Of a stretch of 64,000 nucleotides of DNA, positions 1 to 8,479 are shown piece after piece; positions within the stretch are counted from its first letter, which is position 1; each line of letters begins with the position of its first letter. This DNA is from Cellvibrio sp. UBA7661 (GTDB lineage: Bacteria > Pseudomonadota > Gammaproteobacteria > Pseudomonadales > Cellvibrionaceae). The DNA lies in contig DLHT01000005.1 in the NCBI GenBank assembly GCA_002483365.1, positions 62,001 to 126,000 on the forward strand, in the 5' to 3' direction. Under the pieces are notes generated by a model, which saw only the letters and a program-made list of their open reading frames with translations, was not told the DNA's origin and searched no databases. The position numbers and the translations under genes were made by a program.

Positions 1-549
1 AACCTGCGCGCACCGAGCAAACTGCGCGGTTATTTGCGCCCGGGGCGGTTATCGATACAAAGCCGCTTTCCGCTCGGGATTATCCGCTGCTGGACCTGGG
101 TGAATCTGGATACCCAAGCGCTAATTTACCCATCGCCCATCGTTACCGACGAACCCCACGCCCAAGCCAGCGACGGAAAAGGTGAAGGCGGTAGCAGCCA
201 ACGCGGAGGCGATGATTTCAGCGGCCTGCGCGACTACCAACCGGGCGACCCCATCAAGCACATCGCCTGGAAGCAATACGCGCAAGACAAGGGTTTATTC
301 ACCAAGGATTACGAGGCACAGCGCTCGGCCGACAAATGGCTGGATTGGAATAGCCTGAACCATCCGCAGGAAATGCGCTTATCCGGCCTGTGCTACTGGG
401 CGCTGGAATATGAGCGCCAACAAATTCCCTACGGGCTGCAATTACCGGGGCTAAGCCTTGCCCCCACGTGCGGTGAACATCACCTGCAAACCGTATTAAA
501 AGCATTAGCGGAATTTAATTTACCGCGCGAGGCTGACCATGTTCGCTAA
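1..549 (+). CDS. DUF58 domain protein, C-terminal part (5' end outside the window)
   Basis: The reading frame is open from base 1, so the gene begins before the window. What remains is the C-terminal part of a DUF58 protein. The family signature is visible as a GGDDFSGLRDYQPGDPIKHI segment followed by AWK and a basic stretch, the usual GxE/D..LRxYxPGDxxRxIxWK pattern. DUF58 proteins are normally encoded between a MoxR-type AAA+ ATPase and a TgpA-type transglutaminase, and the next gene here is that transglutaminase. The ends overlap by 11 bases, which suggests translational coupling. The biochemical role of DUF58 is not established; it is often described as VWA-like. A TTG at base 34 could be read as a start, but the upstream codons continue the protein naturally. 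Confidence 0.85.
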   Translation, partial: NLRAPSKLRGYLRPGRLSIQSRFPLGIIRCWTWVNLDTQALIYPSPIVTDEPHAQASDGKGEGGSSQRGGDDFSGLRDYQPGDPIKHIAWKQYAQDKGLFTKDYEAQRSADKWLDWNSLNHPQEMRLSGLCYWALEYERQQIPYGLQLPGLSLAPTCGEHHLQTVLKALAEFNLPREADHVR

Positions 550-2548
550 GCGCCAATCGCCCTTTGCCGCCAAAGTGACACCCAAGCAGCGCGTGCCAGA
601 CTATTTAGCGCGCGACAAACTTATCTGGCTGCTGGCGATGCAGGTGTTGGTGATACTGCCACTGCTGTTTTACCTGCCGATCTGGTTGTGGCTGGTGTGG
701 GCGATTGCCGGATTCTGGCGCACCCAAATGTTCCGCGGCCGCTGGGGCGCGCCGGGTGGCGTGATCAAGACCTCGCTGGCATTGATTTGTGCTGCCGGGC
801 TGCTCGCCAGTTTTTCCGGCAAGGCGGGCACTGAGACGATGGTCGGTCTGTTGGTCTGTGCCTTCGCCCTGAAATTATTGGAGGTCAACTCTGCGCGCGA
901 TGCGCAGCTGCTGGTGTTTATCGGTTTTATCATCAGCGCCGCCCAACTGCTGTTCAGCCAAACCCCCCAGGCAGCACTCTATTGCATGGGCTGCCTGATG
1001 GTGCTCATCACCTGTTGGCGTTCGCTCTACCTCACGCGGCCGGAGCCAACCAAACGGCGTTTCCAGCAGGGAGCCAAAGTGCTGCTGCACGCCCTGCCGA
1101 TCATGTTGGTGATGTTTGTTGTGATCCCACGCTTGGGCCCGCTCTGGGCCATTCCCAGCCAAAACGCCGCCAAAACCGGATTTAGCGATAGCCTCTCGCC
1201 GGGCGATTTAGGCAATTTGGCGCAAGATCGCTCACCCGCCTTCCGCGTGGAGTTTGAGGGGAATCCCCCCGCTGCCAACCAGCTCTACTGGCGCGGCTTG
1301 GTGCTGGACACCTTTGATGGTCGTACCTGGCGTATGCGCGATTCCTGGGGTGGGTTCCCGCCGCGCCGTGCCGATTCGCAAAACATCAAACGCGATCCAA
1401 TCAGTTACAAGGTCATCATGGAGCCCCACGGTCAGATCTGGTTATTCAGCTTGATGACACCCCAAAGCGCCACCAATACGGCCAATTCCATCCGTATCAC
1501 CAGCGATTATTTGTTGATGCACCATATGCCCGTCGCACAGCGCATGGGCTATAGCGTTACCTCTGCACTGCAGGTCGAGTGGCCAGAAGCCCCACGACTG
1601 AACAGCAGCGAACGCGAGTTCTACACGCGTATTCCACACGAATTTAATCCGCAAACCCAAGCCATCGCCCGTGCCTGGCGCGAGCAAAATATCGGCGATG
1701 ACCAAATCATCGCAAAGGCATTGACGCTGTTTAATCGCGAGTTCACCTACACATTGCAACCACCGTTGTTAGGCGAACACTCTGTGGATGAGTTTCTGCT
1801 GACGACCAAGCGCGGCTTCTGTGAGCACTTCTCCAGCAGCTTTGCGTTTTTGCTGCGCGCAGCGGGAATACCGGCGCGGGTGGTGGTGGGTTATCAGGGC
1901 GGGCGCTGGAATCCGCTGGAAAATTATCTACTGGTCAGCCAATCCGATGCCCATGCCTGGACCGAAGTCTGGGTTGAAGGCAAAGGCTGGCAGATGATCG
2001 ACCCTACCGCAGCAGTTGCACCCAATCGTATCGAACAGGGAATAAATGAAGCCCTTGGTTTGGAAGATCAGGAGCTGGTCGCCAATGCCTGGCAATCCTC
2101 CAGCGTGCTGTACAACCTGCAATTGCGTTGGGATGCTGCCACTTATGCATGGCAGCGCTGGGTATTGAATTACGACACTGAAACACAAGAAGGCCTGCTG
2201 AGCCGTTTATTAGGCGGAAAAGAACCCTGGCGGCTGGCGCTCTGGCTGATTGGACTGGGGGTAATAGGCGCAACTATTTTTGCCTGGTCGCTCATGCGCA
2301 ACCAACAACAGGTTGAGCTGCGGCCAGAGACAAAAGCCATCCGGCAACTGGAGCGCAAACTTTTGCAACTGGGCTACCAGCGTAACCCGGGAGAGACATT
2401 CGGTGATTTTGTGAAAAGGGTTGTGCACAGCGAACCGCAATTGAAGGACGGTTTAATCAGCATCGCCCAGTTATTTGAGAAGGTCGCCTATCAAAATCGC
2501 ACCGAAGAGCTAATGCAATTGGAGCAGGCGATCAAACAATTTCCGTGA
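539..2548 (+). CDS. tgpA: TgpA-type membrane transglutaminase (DUF3488 / transglutaminase core / DUF4129-like tail)
   Basis: The product is a 669-residue inner-membrane protein. Several hydrophobic helices fill roughly residues 25-200. A long periplasmic region follows, then a further helix near 560-585 and a cytoplasmic tail. The transglutaminase-like core carries a Cys-His-Asp triad at C428 (in RGFCEHF), H472 (in DAHAWTEVW) and D488 (in MIDPTAA). This is the architecture of P. aeruginosa TgpA, which acts in the periplasm and is important for viability there. The natural substrate is not settled, though a cell-envelope role is likely. It overlaps the DUF58 gene, forming the usual MoxR-DUF58-TgpA set. 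Nothing appears truncated. The symbol is given by family resemblance. Confidence 0.88.
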   Translation: MFAKRQSPFAAKVTPKQRVPDYLARDKLIWLLAMQVLVILPLLFYLPIWLWLVWAIAGFWRTQMFRGRWGAPGGVIKTSLALICAAGLLASFSGKAGTETMVGLLVCAFALKLLEVNSARDAQLLVFIGFIISAAQLLFSQTPQAALYCMGCLMVLITCWRSLYLTRPEPTKRRFQQGAKVLLHALPIMLVMFVVIPRLGPLWAIPSQNAAKTGFSDSLSPGDLGNLAQDRSPAFRVEFEGNPPAANQLYWRGLVLDTFDGRTWRMRDSWGGFPPRRADSQNIKRDPISYKVIMEPHGQIWLFSLMTPQSATNTANSIRITSDYLLMHHMPVAQRMGYSVTSALQVEWPEAPRLNSSEREFYTRIPHEFNPQTQAIARAWREQNIGDDQIIAKALTLFNREFTYTLQPPLLGEHSVDEFLLTTKRGFCEHFSSSFAFLLRAAGIPARVVVGYQGGRWNPLENYLLVSQSDAHAWTEVWVEGKGWQMIDPTAAVAPNRIEQGINEALGLEDQELVANAWQSSSVLYNLQLRWDAATYAWQRWVLNYDTETQEGLLSRLLGGKEPWRLALWLIGLGVIGATIFAWSLMRNQQQVELRPETKAIRQLERKLLQLGYQRNPGETFGDFVKRVVHSEPQLKDGLISIAQLFEKVAYQNRTEELMQLEQAIKQFP

Positions 2549-2607
2549 AAATAAGAAACACTCTTGCTCTGGGCTTTTTTTTGATGGGGATAAATTTTAA
2601 TAAAAAA

Positions 2608-3789
2608 CTAATTGCCAGTCGTTGGTGATAGGTCACCTGTGTTCGCTAATTGCGTTGCAATTTCCGCTTGCTTTGATTTGCGTTTAAGCAAATAAACCAA
2701 TCCCGCCGCAGCAACTAATAACGCGAGCCCCACGAGCGGACGATAAAAAATCCATGCAATGCTGATGGTCGTTAACGCCAGAATTAATCCCAATAAAAAA
2801 CTGACAATGCCTGTGCCTATCGCAACAATATTGCCAAACAGTGGAGCAATATCTGCCAGTACCGATAAGGGTTTGAAAATCATATTGAATGCGATTATCA
2901 GCAATAGACTGCCTGCCAATCTAATCATCCAGGTCAAGGTTGCATTATCGCTTTTGGCTTTTTCAAACATGGTATCTGCCGTATGCATGCCCGCTTGTAA
3001 TAATGCAATTGAACGTCCATTACTAGCGATATGCTCAGTGAGTGTTGTCCCTGTGAGATCGCCGATAACACTATAGGTTTGTGCAGGAATATAACTAAAT
3101 GAGATTTGTTGGTCGCCAATCTTGGGTTCCCGTTCATCCTTCCCGTAATAAAAACCATCGCTGTTTTGCGCTACACCTTTTGGTAATTCAATATTGCGTG
3201 GGATCACCAGTGGTTGAAAATTATTGATGCTATTTTTATGGGTTTCCGATAATTGGTATTGGCCAATATTAATCTGATCGGCTGTCCAACGCTCAGATTG
3301 ATAACGCCATTTTTCCGGATTTTGATGGCCGCTGGGTTTTTTAAATGCGGATGAGTCTATGTATTTATCGGACCACACTTTTTCATAATTATAGGTGGTG
3401 ATAGTTTCCGTATCGCCGCCCATATTTTTCTTTTCTTCGCTGTGCGATGTTTCTTCCCACTGATAGGTTTCCACTTTTCGCTGCAATTTCAATGCTTGCA
3501 CACTCACAGGCAAGAGATTGTCGCTGAGTGTTTGTGTGCTAGTGGCTTCACCGGTTAGATGCACCAACTTGCCATTCATCTGCGGCGCTGCCTCCTGCGC
3601 ATTAATGGAAACAACCAGGCCCTGCGACTCCACCAGTGCTTTGTGAGTTTTGACTGCGCGCCCTTCATTCCAGAACAGCAGGCATATACCAATAACAATA
3701 AACAGGATGCCGAACAGCAACCCTTTAATTGATGATCCAATTCGGCTAAACCAGGATGTGTGAGTTATTTCGGTAAATCTATCGCCCAT
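2608..3789 (-). CDS. TMEM43 family membrane protein
   Basis: The 393-residue protein has one N-terminal membrane helix (about residues 20-42, ending in the typical FWNEGRAV segment). A large extracytoplasmic domain follows, then three or four C-terminal helices (about 290-375). This is the layout of the TMEM43/LUMA family, a eukaryotic nuclear-envelope family with bacterial members of unknown function. The ATG at 3789 is chosen because AGGAG lies seven bases before it. An in-frame ATG 78 bases upstream lacks a comparable site and adds a polar, low-quality extension. The gene is divergent from the biosynthetic run that starts at 3967 and shares its upstream region, so the direct-repeat box at 3900-3916 might act on both. 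Confidence 0.82.
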   Translation of the reverse strand: MGDRFTEITHTSWFSRIGSSIKGLLFGILFIVIGICLLFWNEGRAVKTHKALVESQGLVVSINAQEAAPQMNGKLVHLTGEATSTQTLSDNLLPVSVQALKLQRKVETYQWEETSHSEEKKNMGGDTETITTYNYEKVWSDKYIDSSAFKKPSGHQNPEKWRYQSERWTADQINIGQYQLSETHKNSINNFQPLVIPRNIELPKGVAQNSDGFYYGKDEREPKIGDQQISFSYIPAQTYSVIGDLTGTTLTEHIASNGRSIALLQAGMHTADTMFEKAKSDNATLTWMIRLAGSLLLIIAFNMIFKPLSVLADIAPLFGNIVAIGTGIVSFLLGLILALTTISIAWIFYRPLVGLALLVAAAGLVYLLKRKSKQAEIATQLANTGDLSPTTGN

Positions 3790-3899
3790 GATGATCTCCT
3801 TACTTTCGTTATTATTAAGACTGGTTAGCGGCTGCGTATTGTTAACAGCTTGATTGGCTTCAGGCAATTATTTTTCTTTTCTGGCCTAATCTTTCTTGC

Positions 3900-3916
3900 C
3901 TTAATTTCCCCTTAAG
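3900..3916 (+). promoter_or_regulatory. Candidate PmrA/QseB-type response-regulator box
   Basis: CTTAAT, five bases (TTCCC), then CTTAAG forms a direct repeat that fits the published PmrA-box consensus YTTAAK-N5-YTTAAK at every fixed position. QseB binds related sites. A further CTTAAG occurs at 3937-3942. The box lies 50-67 bases before the first gene of a run that itself encodes a QseB/PmrA-class regulator (8480-9139), so autoregulation of the run is a reasonable inference. No strong sigma-70 -35 is evident around it, as expected for an activated promoter. Confidence 0.55.
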
Positions 3917-3966
3917 TTTCCTTCCCTACTCTGCATCTTAAGAAATCCCAATCCGAGGATGCAGAG

Positions 3967-4722
3967 ATGAAAGACTTGACCGCCACCTTAACCGAAACCC
4001 CTTCCAGCAGCTGGCATATGCCACGCCTGCCACAGATCAAAATTCCGCGCTTTGGATTGCAAACCCCCGGCTCACCCGAGCGTGCGGCAGTTGAGGCTTA
4101 CATTCACGACCGCTTTGCCGGTGTGCACCACGCCGAGGTCACGCACTTTCTGCCCAACATTATCAGCTTGCGCTGCGGTGGCGAATATTCTGCAGCAGTC
4201 GGCTTGGCACCTGCCGGTAACGGAAAGGTATTTGCGGAACACTATCTGGATGCACCGGTTGAACAGGTCATCAGCGAAAAACTTGGCTTGCAGGTTCCGC
4301 GCGACCAGATCATTGAAATTGGCAACTTGGTATCTACCTGGAAAGGCAGCAGTTTGTTGCTGTTTATTGTGATTGGCGAAGTGATGGAGCGTTTGGGTTA
4401 TCACTATGTGATGTTCACCGGCACACGCGAAGTGAAAGCGTTGCTCGCACGCTTGCGTTACTCACCGATTGTACTGGCCGATGCAGACCCCAGCCGCGTG
4501 CCCGATGGCGGTGCCAGTTGGGGAACCTATTACACCAACAATCCACAAGTCATGTTTGGCGATAACCGCCCCGCGATGGCTGCTGCGCGCAAAAATCCGA
4601 TGTACCGCGCAACCGTCGCTGCCATCAGCCGCCCGATTGAAAAAATATGCGAACAATTCCGCGCAGCCAACGCATCTACCACACGCGCTGGTGTAAACAA
4701 AACGGAGCTGAATGATGAATAA
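3967..4722 (+). CDS. 'Thermostable hemolysin' family protein, GNAT-like fold
   Basis: The 251-residue protein belongs to the family named after a Vibrio thermostable hemolysin (Pfam T_hemolysin). It has no signal peptide or membrane segment, which argues against a secreted pore-forming toxin. From memory the family is grouped with GNAT acyltransferases. The pattern here fits that: a substrate-type segment (about 60-75), an EIGNLVSTWKGSS strand-loop (about 117-130) and a helix followed by GTREVKALLARL (about 150-165). The start is supported by GAGG eight bases upstream. The 3' end overlaps the AMP ligase gene by 11 bases. The inferred role is transfer of an acyl or amino group in a small-molecule pathway; substrate unknown. 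Confidence 0.75.
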   Translation: MKDLTATLTETPSSSWHMPRLPQIKIPRFGLQTPGSPERAAVEAYIHDRFAGVHHAEVTHFLPNIISLRCGGEYSAAVGLAPAGNGKVFAEHYLDAPVEQVISEKLGLQVPRDQIIEIGNLVSTWKGSSLLLFIVIGEVMERLGYHYVMFTGTREVKALLARLRYSPIVLADADPSRVPDGGASWGTYYTNNPQVMFGDNRPAMAAARKNPMYRATVAAISRPIEKICEQFRAANASTTRAGVNKTELNDE

Positions 4723-6280
4723 AATTCTTACTGCAATCGCGCAACACGCTGCCGCTACACCAGACAAAATTGCACTTACCAGTCAGACGACCCAAGGTAA
4801 TGTACAACTGACATACGCACAACTTGCAACACAGATTGAGGTATTGGCAGCGTGGTTACATGAACAACCTATTAGCCGCGCTGGCCTGTGGGGCGAAAAT
4901 TCCATCGAGTGGATTGTTGCCGATCTCGCCGCGTGGAAAGCGGGCATCACCTTGGTGCCACTGCCACGTTTTTTTTCGCGCACACAATTGCAACATGTCA
5001 TCGCACAGGCGCAATTGCCCTGCCTGTTAGTGTGCGGTGATATTGAACAAGTCACCGATATAGAAGAGCGGAAAACTTCACCGGTTGCTGCCATTTATCT
5101 TGATAAATTCGTCGTACATGAACAAGTCGCGCATGACAATTCGACGGAGCTCGACACTGTTGCCAAAATTACCTTTACCTCTGGCACCACCGGCACGCCC
5201 AAAGGCGTGTGCTTATCCACTGCGGCGCTGGAAAATGTCGCACTGGCATTGGCCGAGAGAATCTATTCCGGTGTCAACACTGACAACCTCAACACACATT
5301 TGAATTTATTACCGCTGAGCACATTGCTGGAAAATGTGGCCGGTGTGTATGTACCGCTTTACCTTGGCAAACGTGTGGTGGTGTTAGCAGGTAGCGCATT
5401 GGGGTTAACGGGCAGCTCACAATTATCACTGCCCATACTGTTGCAAATGCTGCATCACTATCAACCCAATAGCCTGATTGTGTTGCCGCAAATTCTGCAA
5501 GGTTTTGTTGCCGCCAGTGCGAAAGGTTTTACCTTACCTGCGTCACTGGAATTTATCGCCGTCGGCGGTGCACGCACACCCGCATCGTTAATTGAACAAG
5601 CCCGCGCAATGAGCATACCGGTGTATGAAGGTTATGGTTTATCCGAGTGCGCATCGGTCGTGAGTTTGAATTCACCTGTCGCCGACAAAATTGGCAGCGT
5701 TGGTAAAGCGCTGGGTCATGTTGATATCAAAATTGATAACGGCTCCATCATGGTTCGCGGCAATGTATTCAGCGGCTATCTTGGTCAAGAAACACTATCA
5801 AACGATGAATGGCTAGATAGCGGTGATTTAGGTTTTATCGATGATGACGGTTTTATTTTTATCACTGGTCGCAAAAAAAATCTGTTGATCAGCAGTTTTG
5901 GCCGCAACATTTCGCCTGAGTGGATTGAAGCTGAATTATCACTCTGCCGCTCCATTGCCCAAGTGATGGTAATTGGCGATTCGCAACCTTTTTGCAGTGC
6001 GATCATTGTTCCTGCATCTGCCCAAATAACGGCAGAACAGATTATCCGGGACATACACAGCATCAACCAACATTTACCGGATTATGCGCGCATTCAAAAA
6101 ATTATTTTTGCTACAGAACCCTTTACCCCTTCCAACCAATTACTGACTGACAATGGCCGTTTACGCCGCGCCGCCATTCTTGGCCAATACCTGAATGCGA
6201 TTGCGGCGATTTATTCCAACGCAACGGCTCAATCATTTTCCTCACAACAACACCCAGGAGTTGTTTATGACATTTTTTGA
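4712..6280 (+). CDS. AMP-forming acyl ligase (ANL superfamily)
   Basis: The 522-residue enzyme is of the acyl-CoA synthetase / adenylation superfamily. The P-loop TSGTTGTPKG sits at about residues 156-165, the A5 motif YEGYGLSE near 310, and the A7-A8 region SGDLGF...TGRKKNLLISSFGRNI around 370-400. It therefore should activate a carboxylic acid as the acyl-adenylate and pass it to CoA or another acceptor. No carrier-protein domain is fused and none is encoded nearby, so free CoA or an amine acceptor handled by the preceding GNAT-like protein is plausible. GGAG precedes the paired ATGs at 4712/4715. It overlaps both neighbours. It is somewhat short of typical long-chain FadD enzymes (about 560). 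Confidence 0.88.
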   Translation: MMNKILTAIAQHAAATPDKIALTSQTTQGNVQLTYAQLATQIEVLAAWLHEQPISRAGLWGENSIEWIVADLAAWKAGITLVPLPRFFSRTQLQHVIAQAQLPCLLVCGDIEQVTDIEERKTSPVAAIYLDKFVVHEQVAHDNSTELDTVAKITFTSGTTGTPKGVCLSTAALENVALALAERIYSGVNTDNLNTHLNLLPLSTLLENVAGVYVPLYLGKRVVVLAGSALGLTGSSQLSLPILLQMLHHYQPNSLIVLPQILQGFVAASAKGFTLPASLEFIAVGGARTPASLIEQARAMSIPVYEGYGLSECASVVSLNSPVADKIGSVGKALGHVDIKIDNGSIMVRGNVFSGYLGQETLSNDEWLDSGDLGFIDDDGFIFITGRKKNLLISSFGRNISPEWIEAELSLCRSIAQVMVIGDSQPFCSAIIVPASAQITAEQIIRDIHSINQHLPDYARIQKIIFATEPFTPSNQLLTDNGRLRRAAILGQYLNAIAAIYSNATAQSFSSQQHPGVVYDIF

Positions 6281-6938
6281 TCGCTTGCAAAACGAAACAC
6301 AGGCTGAGCGCAATTACTTGTTAAGTGCTCCTATCATTCAACGCTGCATCGGCCTCGGTCAATTTAGCCTGGATGAATACCGTGAGTTTTTAACCCAGGC
6401 TTATCACCATGTTAAACATACAGTGCCACTATTGATGGCAGTGGGCAGCCGCTTGCCATCGCAAAAAGAAAATTACCGCGAAGCTATTGCTGAATATATT
6501 GAAGAAGAATTGGGCCATCAGGAATGGATATTAAATGACATAGCCGCGTGCGGTGCTGATAAAGAAGCCGTGCGCAATGGCCGCCCGAATGCTGCGACCG
6601 AATTAATGGTGGCTTACGCTTACGATACCGTGATGCGCAATAACCCTATGGCTTTTTTTGGCATGGTGTTTGTACTTGAAGGTACGAGCATTAACCTGGC
6701 AAGCCAGGCAGCAGACATCATTCAAAAACACTTGGATCTTCCTAATAAGGCGTTTTCGTATTTGCGCTCACACGGCAGCCTTGATCTGGAACATATGATG
6801 TTTTTTGAGAAATTAATGAATGGCCTGACCGAGCAAAAAGATCAGGACGATATTGTTCATGCAGCAAAAATGTTTTTCACACTCTACGGCAATATTTTCC
6901 GCTCAATTGAGCAACAAAGCATTGCACAAGCAGCGTGA
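6267..6938 (+). CDS. Heme-oxygenase-like diiron oxidase (HDO; UndA/TenA-like fold)
   Basis: The 223-residue all-helical protein would commonly be labelled TenA-like or iron-containing redox enzyme. The residues that bind two irons in heme-oxygenase-like diiron oxidases are all present: E81-x2-H84 (ELGH), E138 (in VLEGTS) and H169-x3-D173-x2-H176. The same order and near-identical spacing are known for UndA. The TenA thiaminase active-site cysteine is not evident. An O2-dependent oxidation of an acyl or amino-acyl substrate, such as desaturation, decarboxylation or N-oxidation, is therefore likely. The ATG at 6267 has AGGAG seven bases upstream and overlaps the ligase gene by 14 bases. An upstream in-frame start at 6195 lies inside the ligase gene and lacks such a site. 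Confidence 0.82.
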   Translation: MTFFDRLQNETQAERNYLLSAPIIQRCIGLGQFSLDEYREFLTQAYHHVKHTVPLLMAVGSRLPSQKENYREAIAEYIEEELGHQEWILNDIAACGADKEAVRNGRPNAATELMVAYAYDTVMRNNPMAFFGMVFVLEGTSINLASQAADIIQKHLDLPNKAFSYLRSHGSLDLEHMMFFEKLMNGLTEQKDQDDIVHAAKMFFTLYGNIFRSIEQQSIAQAA

Positions 6939-6966
6939 AAAAATCTCTCGCATTGAGGAGTACAAA

Positions 6967-7812
6967 ATGACACTCAAAGGCAAACTGATTTTATTAACCG
7001 GTGCCAGCGGTGGTATAGGCCAGGCAATTGCACGGCGGCTCGCTGCACAGGGTGCACGTTTGATTTTGGTGGGGCGTTCCACAGAACAACTGAATGCATT
7101 AGCACGGGAACTGCATGTGTTAGCGAATGAAGGTTTTGTGTTGCAGGCAGATATTACCCAACACAGTGGCCGCGAAACCATTCGCACCGCCCTGCTCGCG
7201 CTGCAAGAGCCGTTGGATGCGCTCATCAATTGTGCCGGTGTCAATTTATTTGGCTTTCTGGAAGACAGTGATCCGGAGGCCATTGCACAACTGATCAATA
7301 CCAATGTCACCGCCACGATTTTGCTCACGCAATTAAGCTTACCGTTTTTGCATAAAAGCACGGGGCGCATCCTGAATATTGGTTCCAGTTTTGGCAGCTT
7401 GGGGTATCCAGCATTCAGCGCTTATTGTGCGAGCAAATTTGCATTGCGCGGTTTCAGCGAAGCGTTGCGGCGCGAATTGGGCGATAGCAATATCCAGGTT
7501 GCACACCTTGCACCGCGCGCGACAAATACCAGTATCAACAGCGATGCAGTGTGCGCAATGAACCGCGAGTTAGGTAATGCGATGGACGATCCCGATATTG
7601 TCGCGGCACAGGTGGAAATGATGCTGTCAGCCAAACGCATGCGCGACCGCAATATCGGCTGGCCAGAGCGATTATTTTTACGGATCAACAGTATTTTTCC
7701 GCGCATTATCGATAACGCATTGCGTGGCCAGTTACCGATTATTCGTCGCTATGCGCAGCGATTGCCCGACGCTGGTGTAGCCACTAACACTATTTCGACC
7801 CGCTTATCCTAA
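6967..7812 (+). CDS. Short-chain dehydrogenase/reductase (classical SDR)
   Basis: The 281-residue NAD(P)-dependent oxidoreductase has a Rossmann signature TGASGGIG at about residues 11-18, the NCAG motif near 88, a catalytic Ser around 139, and the Y153-x3-K157 pair in YCASK. A GRST segment after the second strand suggests NADP preference. The ATG at 6967 follows GAGGAG six bases upstream. Positions before this start fall inside the diiron oxidase gene. As the fourth enzyme of the run it probably reduces or oxidises the ligase/oxidase product. The C-terminal 40 residues are basic and amphipathic and may touch the membrane. Confidence 0.9.
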   Translation: MTLKGKLILLTGASGGIGQAIARRLAAQGARLILVGRSTEQLNALARELHVLANEGFVLQADITQHSGRETIRTALLALQEPLDALINCAGVNLFGFLEDSDPEAIAQLINTNVTATILLTQLSLPFLHKSTGRILNIGSSFGSLGYPAFSAYCASKFALRGFSEALRRELGDSNIQVAHLAPRATNTSINSDAVCAMNRELGNAMDDPDIVAAQVEMMLSAKRMRDRNIGWPERLFLRINSIFPRIIDNALRGQLPIIRRYAQRLPDAGVATNTISTRLS

Positions 7813-7822
7813 AGGTGACATC

Positions 7823-8464
7823 ATGAAAAAAAATCTATTGCAATTAATCGCCATGTTTATGATCAGTTGTGTTGCTGTCGTAAGTTATGCGGACGACACA
7901 ACCGGTATCCAAACCCTGCAAACTCGCTGGGCCGACATTAAATACCAAACGCCGGAAGCCGATCAGGAAAAAGCGTTTGTGAGTTTGGTTGCAGAGGCAG
8001 AACAGTTGCGCAAGGCAAATAACACTGCGCCTTACTTCATCTGGGAAGCAATTATCCGCTCCACTTACGCCGGTGCAAAAGGCGGTTTGGGTGCGCTGGA
8101 TGAAGTGAAAAAAGCAAAAAAATTATTGGAACAATCCATCAAACTTGATCCGGCAGCGATGAACGGTTCAGCCTATACCAGTTTGGGTTCGCTCTACTAT
8201 CAAGTACCCGGCTGGCCTGTGGGTTTTGGCGATGACAAAAAAGCCAAAGACATGCTGTTAAAAGGCTTGAGCTATAATCCTGATGGCATAGACTCCAATT
8301 ACTTTTATGGCGACTATTTGTTAGAGCAAAAAGAGTACAAGCAAGCTGTGGCTGCATTTGAAAAAGCACTCAAGGCGGCACCTCGTCCGGGCCGTGAATC
8401 TGCCGATGCAGGCCGTAAAGGTGAAATAGAAGCCGCCATGGCCAAGGCAAAAAAACATTTATGA
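7823..8464 (+). CDS. Exported TPR-repeat protein
   Basis: The 213-residue protein has a signal peptide (MKK plus a hydrophobic stretch, cleavage near residue 24 after YADD's alanine). Helical TPR-like repeats then cover about 30-205, with the conserved LGSLYYQVPGWPxGFGD block at about 115-135 and NYFYGDYLLEQ near 158-170. This block recurs in uncharacterised periplasmic TPR proteins related to the TatT component of TRAP systems. No transporter subunits are nearby. It lies 10 bases after the SDR and 15 bases before the response regulator, so it probably belongs to the same transcript and could bind the pathway product or signal. Function unknown. Confidence 0.8.
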   Translation: MKKNLLQLIAMFMISCVAVVSYADDTTGIQTLQTRWADIKYQTPEADQEKAFVSLVAEAEQLRKANNTAPYFIWEAIIRSTYAGAKGGLGALDEVKKAKKLLEQSIKLDPAAMNGSAYTSLGSLYYQVPGWPVGFGDDKKAKDMLLKGLSYNPDGIDSNYFYGDYLLEQKEYKQAVAAFEKALKAAPRPGRESADAGRKGEIEAAMAKAKKHL

Positions 8465-8479
8465 TGGATTACTACATCG

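Noticed and set aside
3967..4722. Calling this gene a secreted toxin because of the hemolysin family name
   Set aside because: There is no signal peptide, membrane segment or toxin motif; the genomic context is enzymatic.
6267..6938. Thiaminase TenA or transcriptional regulator
   Set aside because: The catalytic cysteine of TenA is not seen and a complete diiron ligand set is present.
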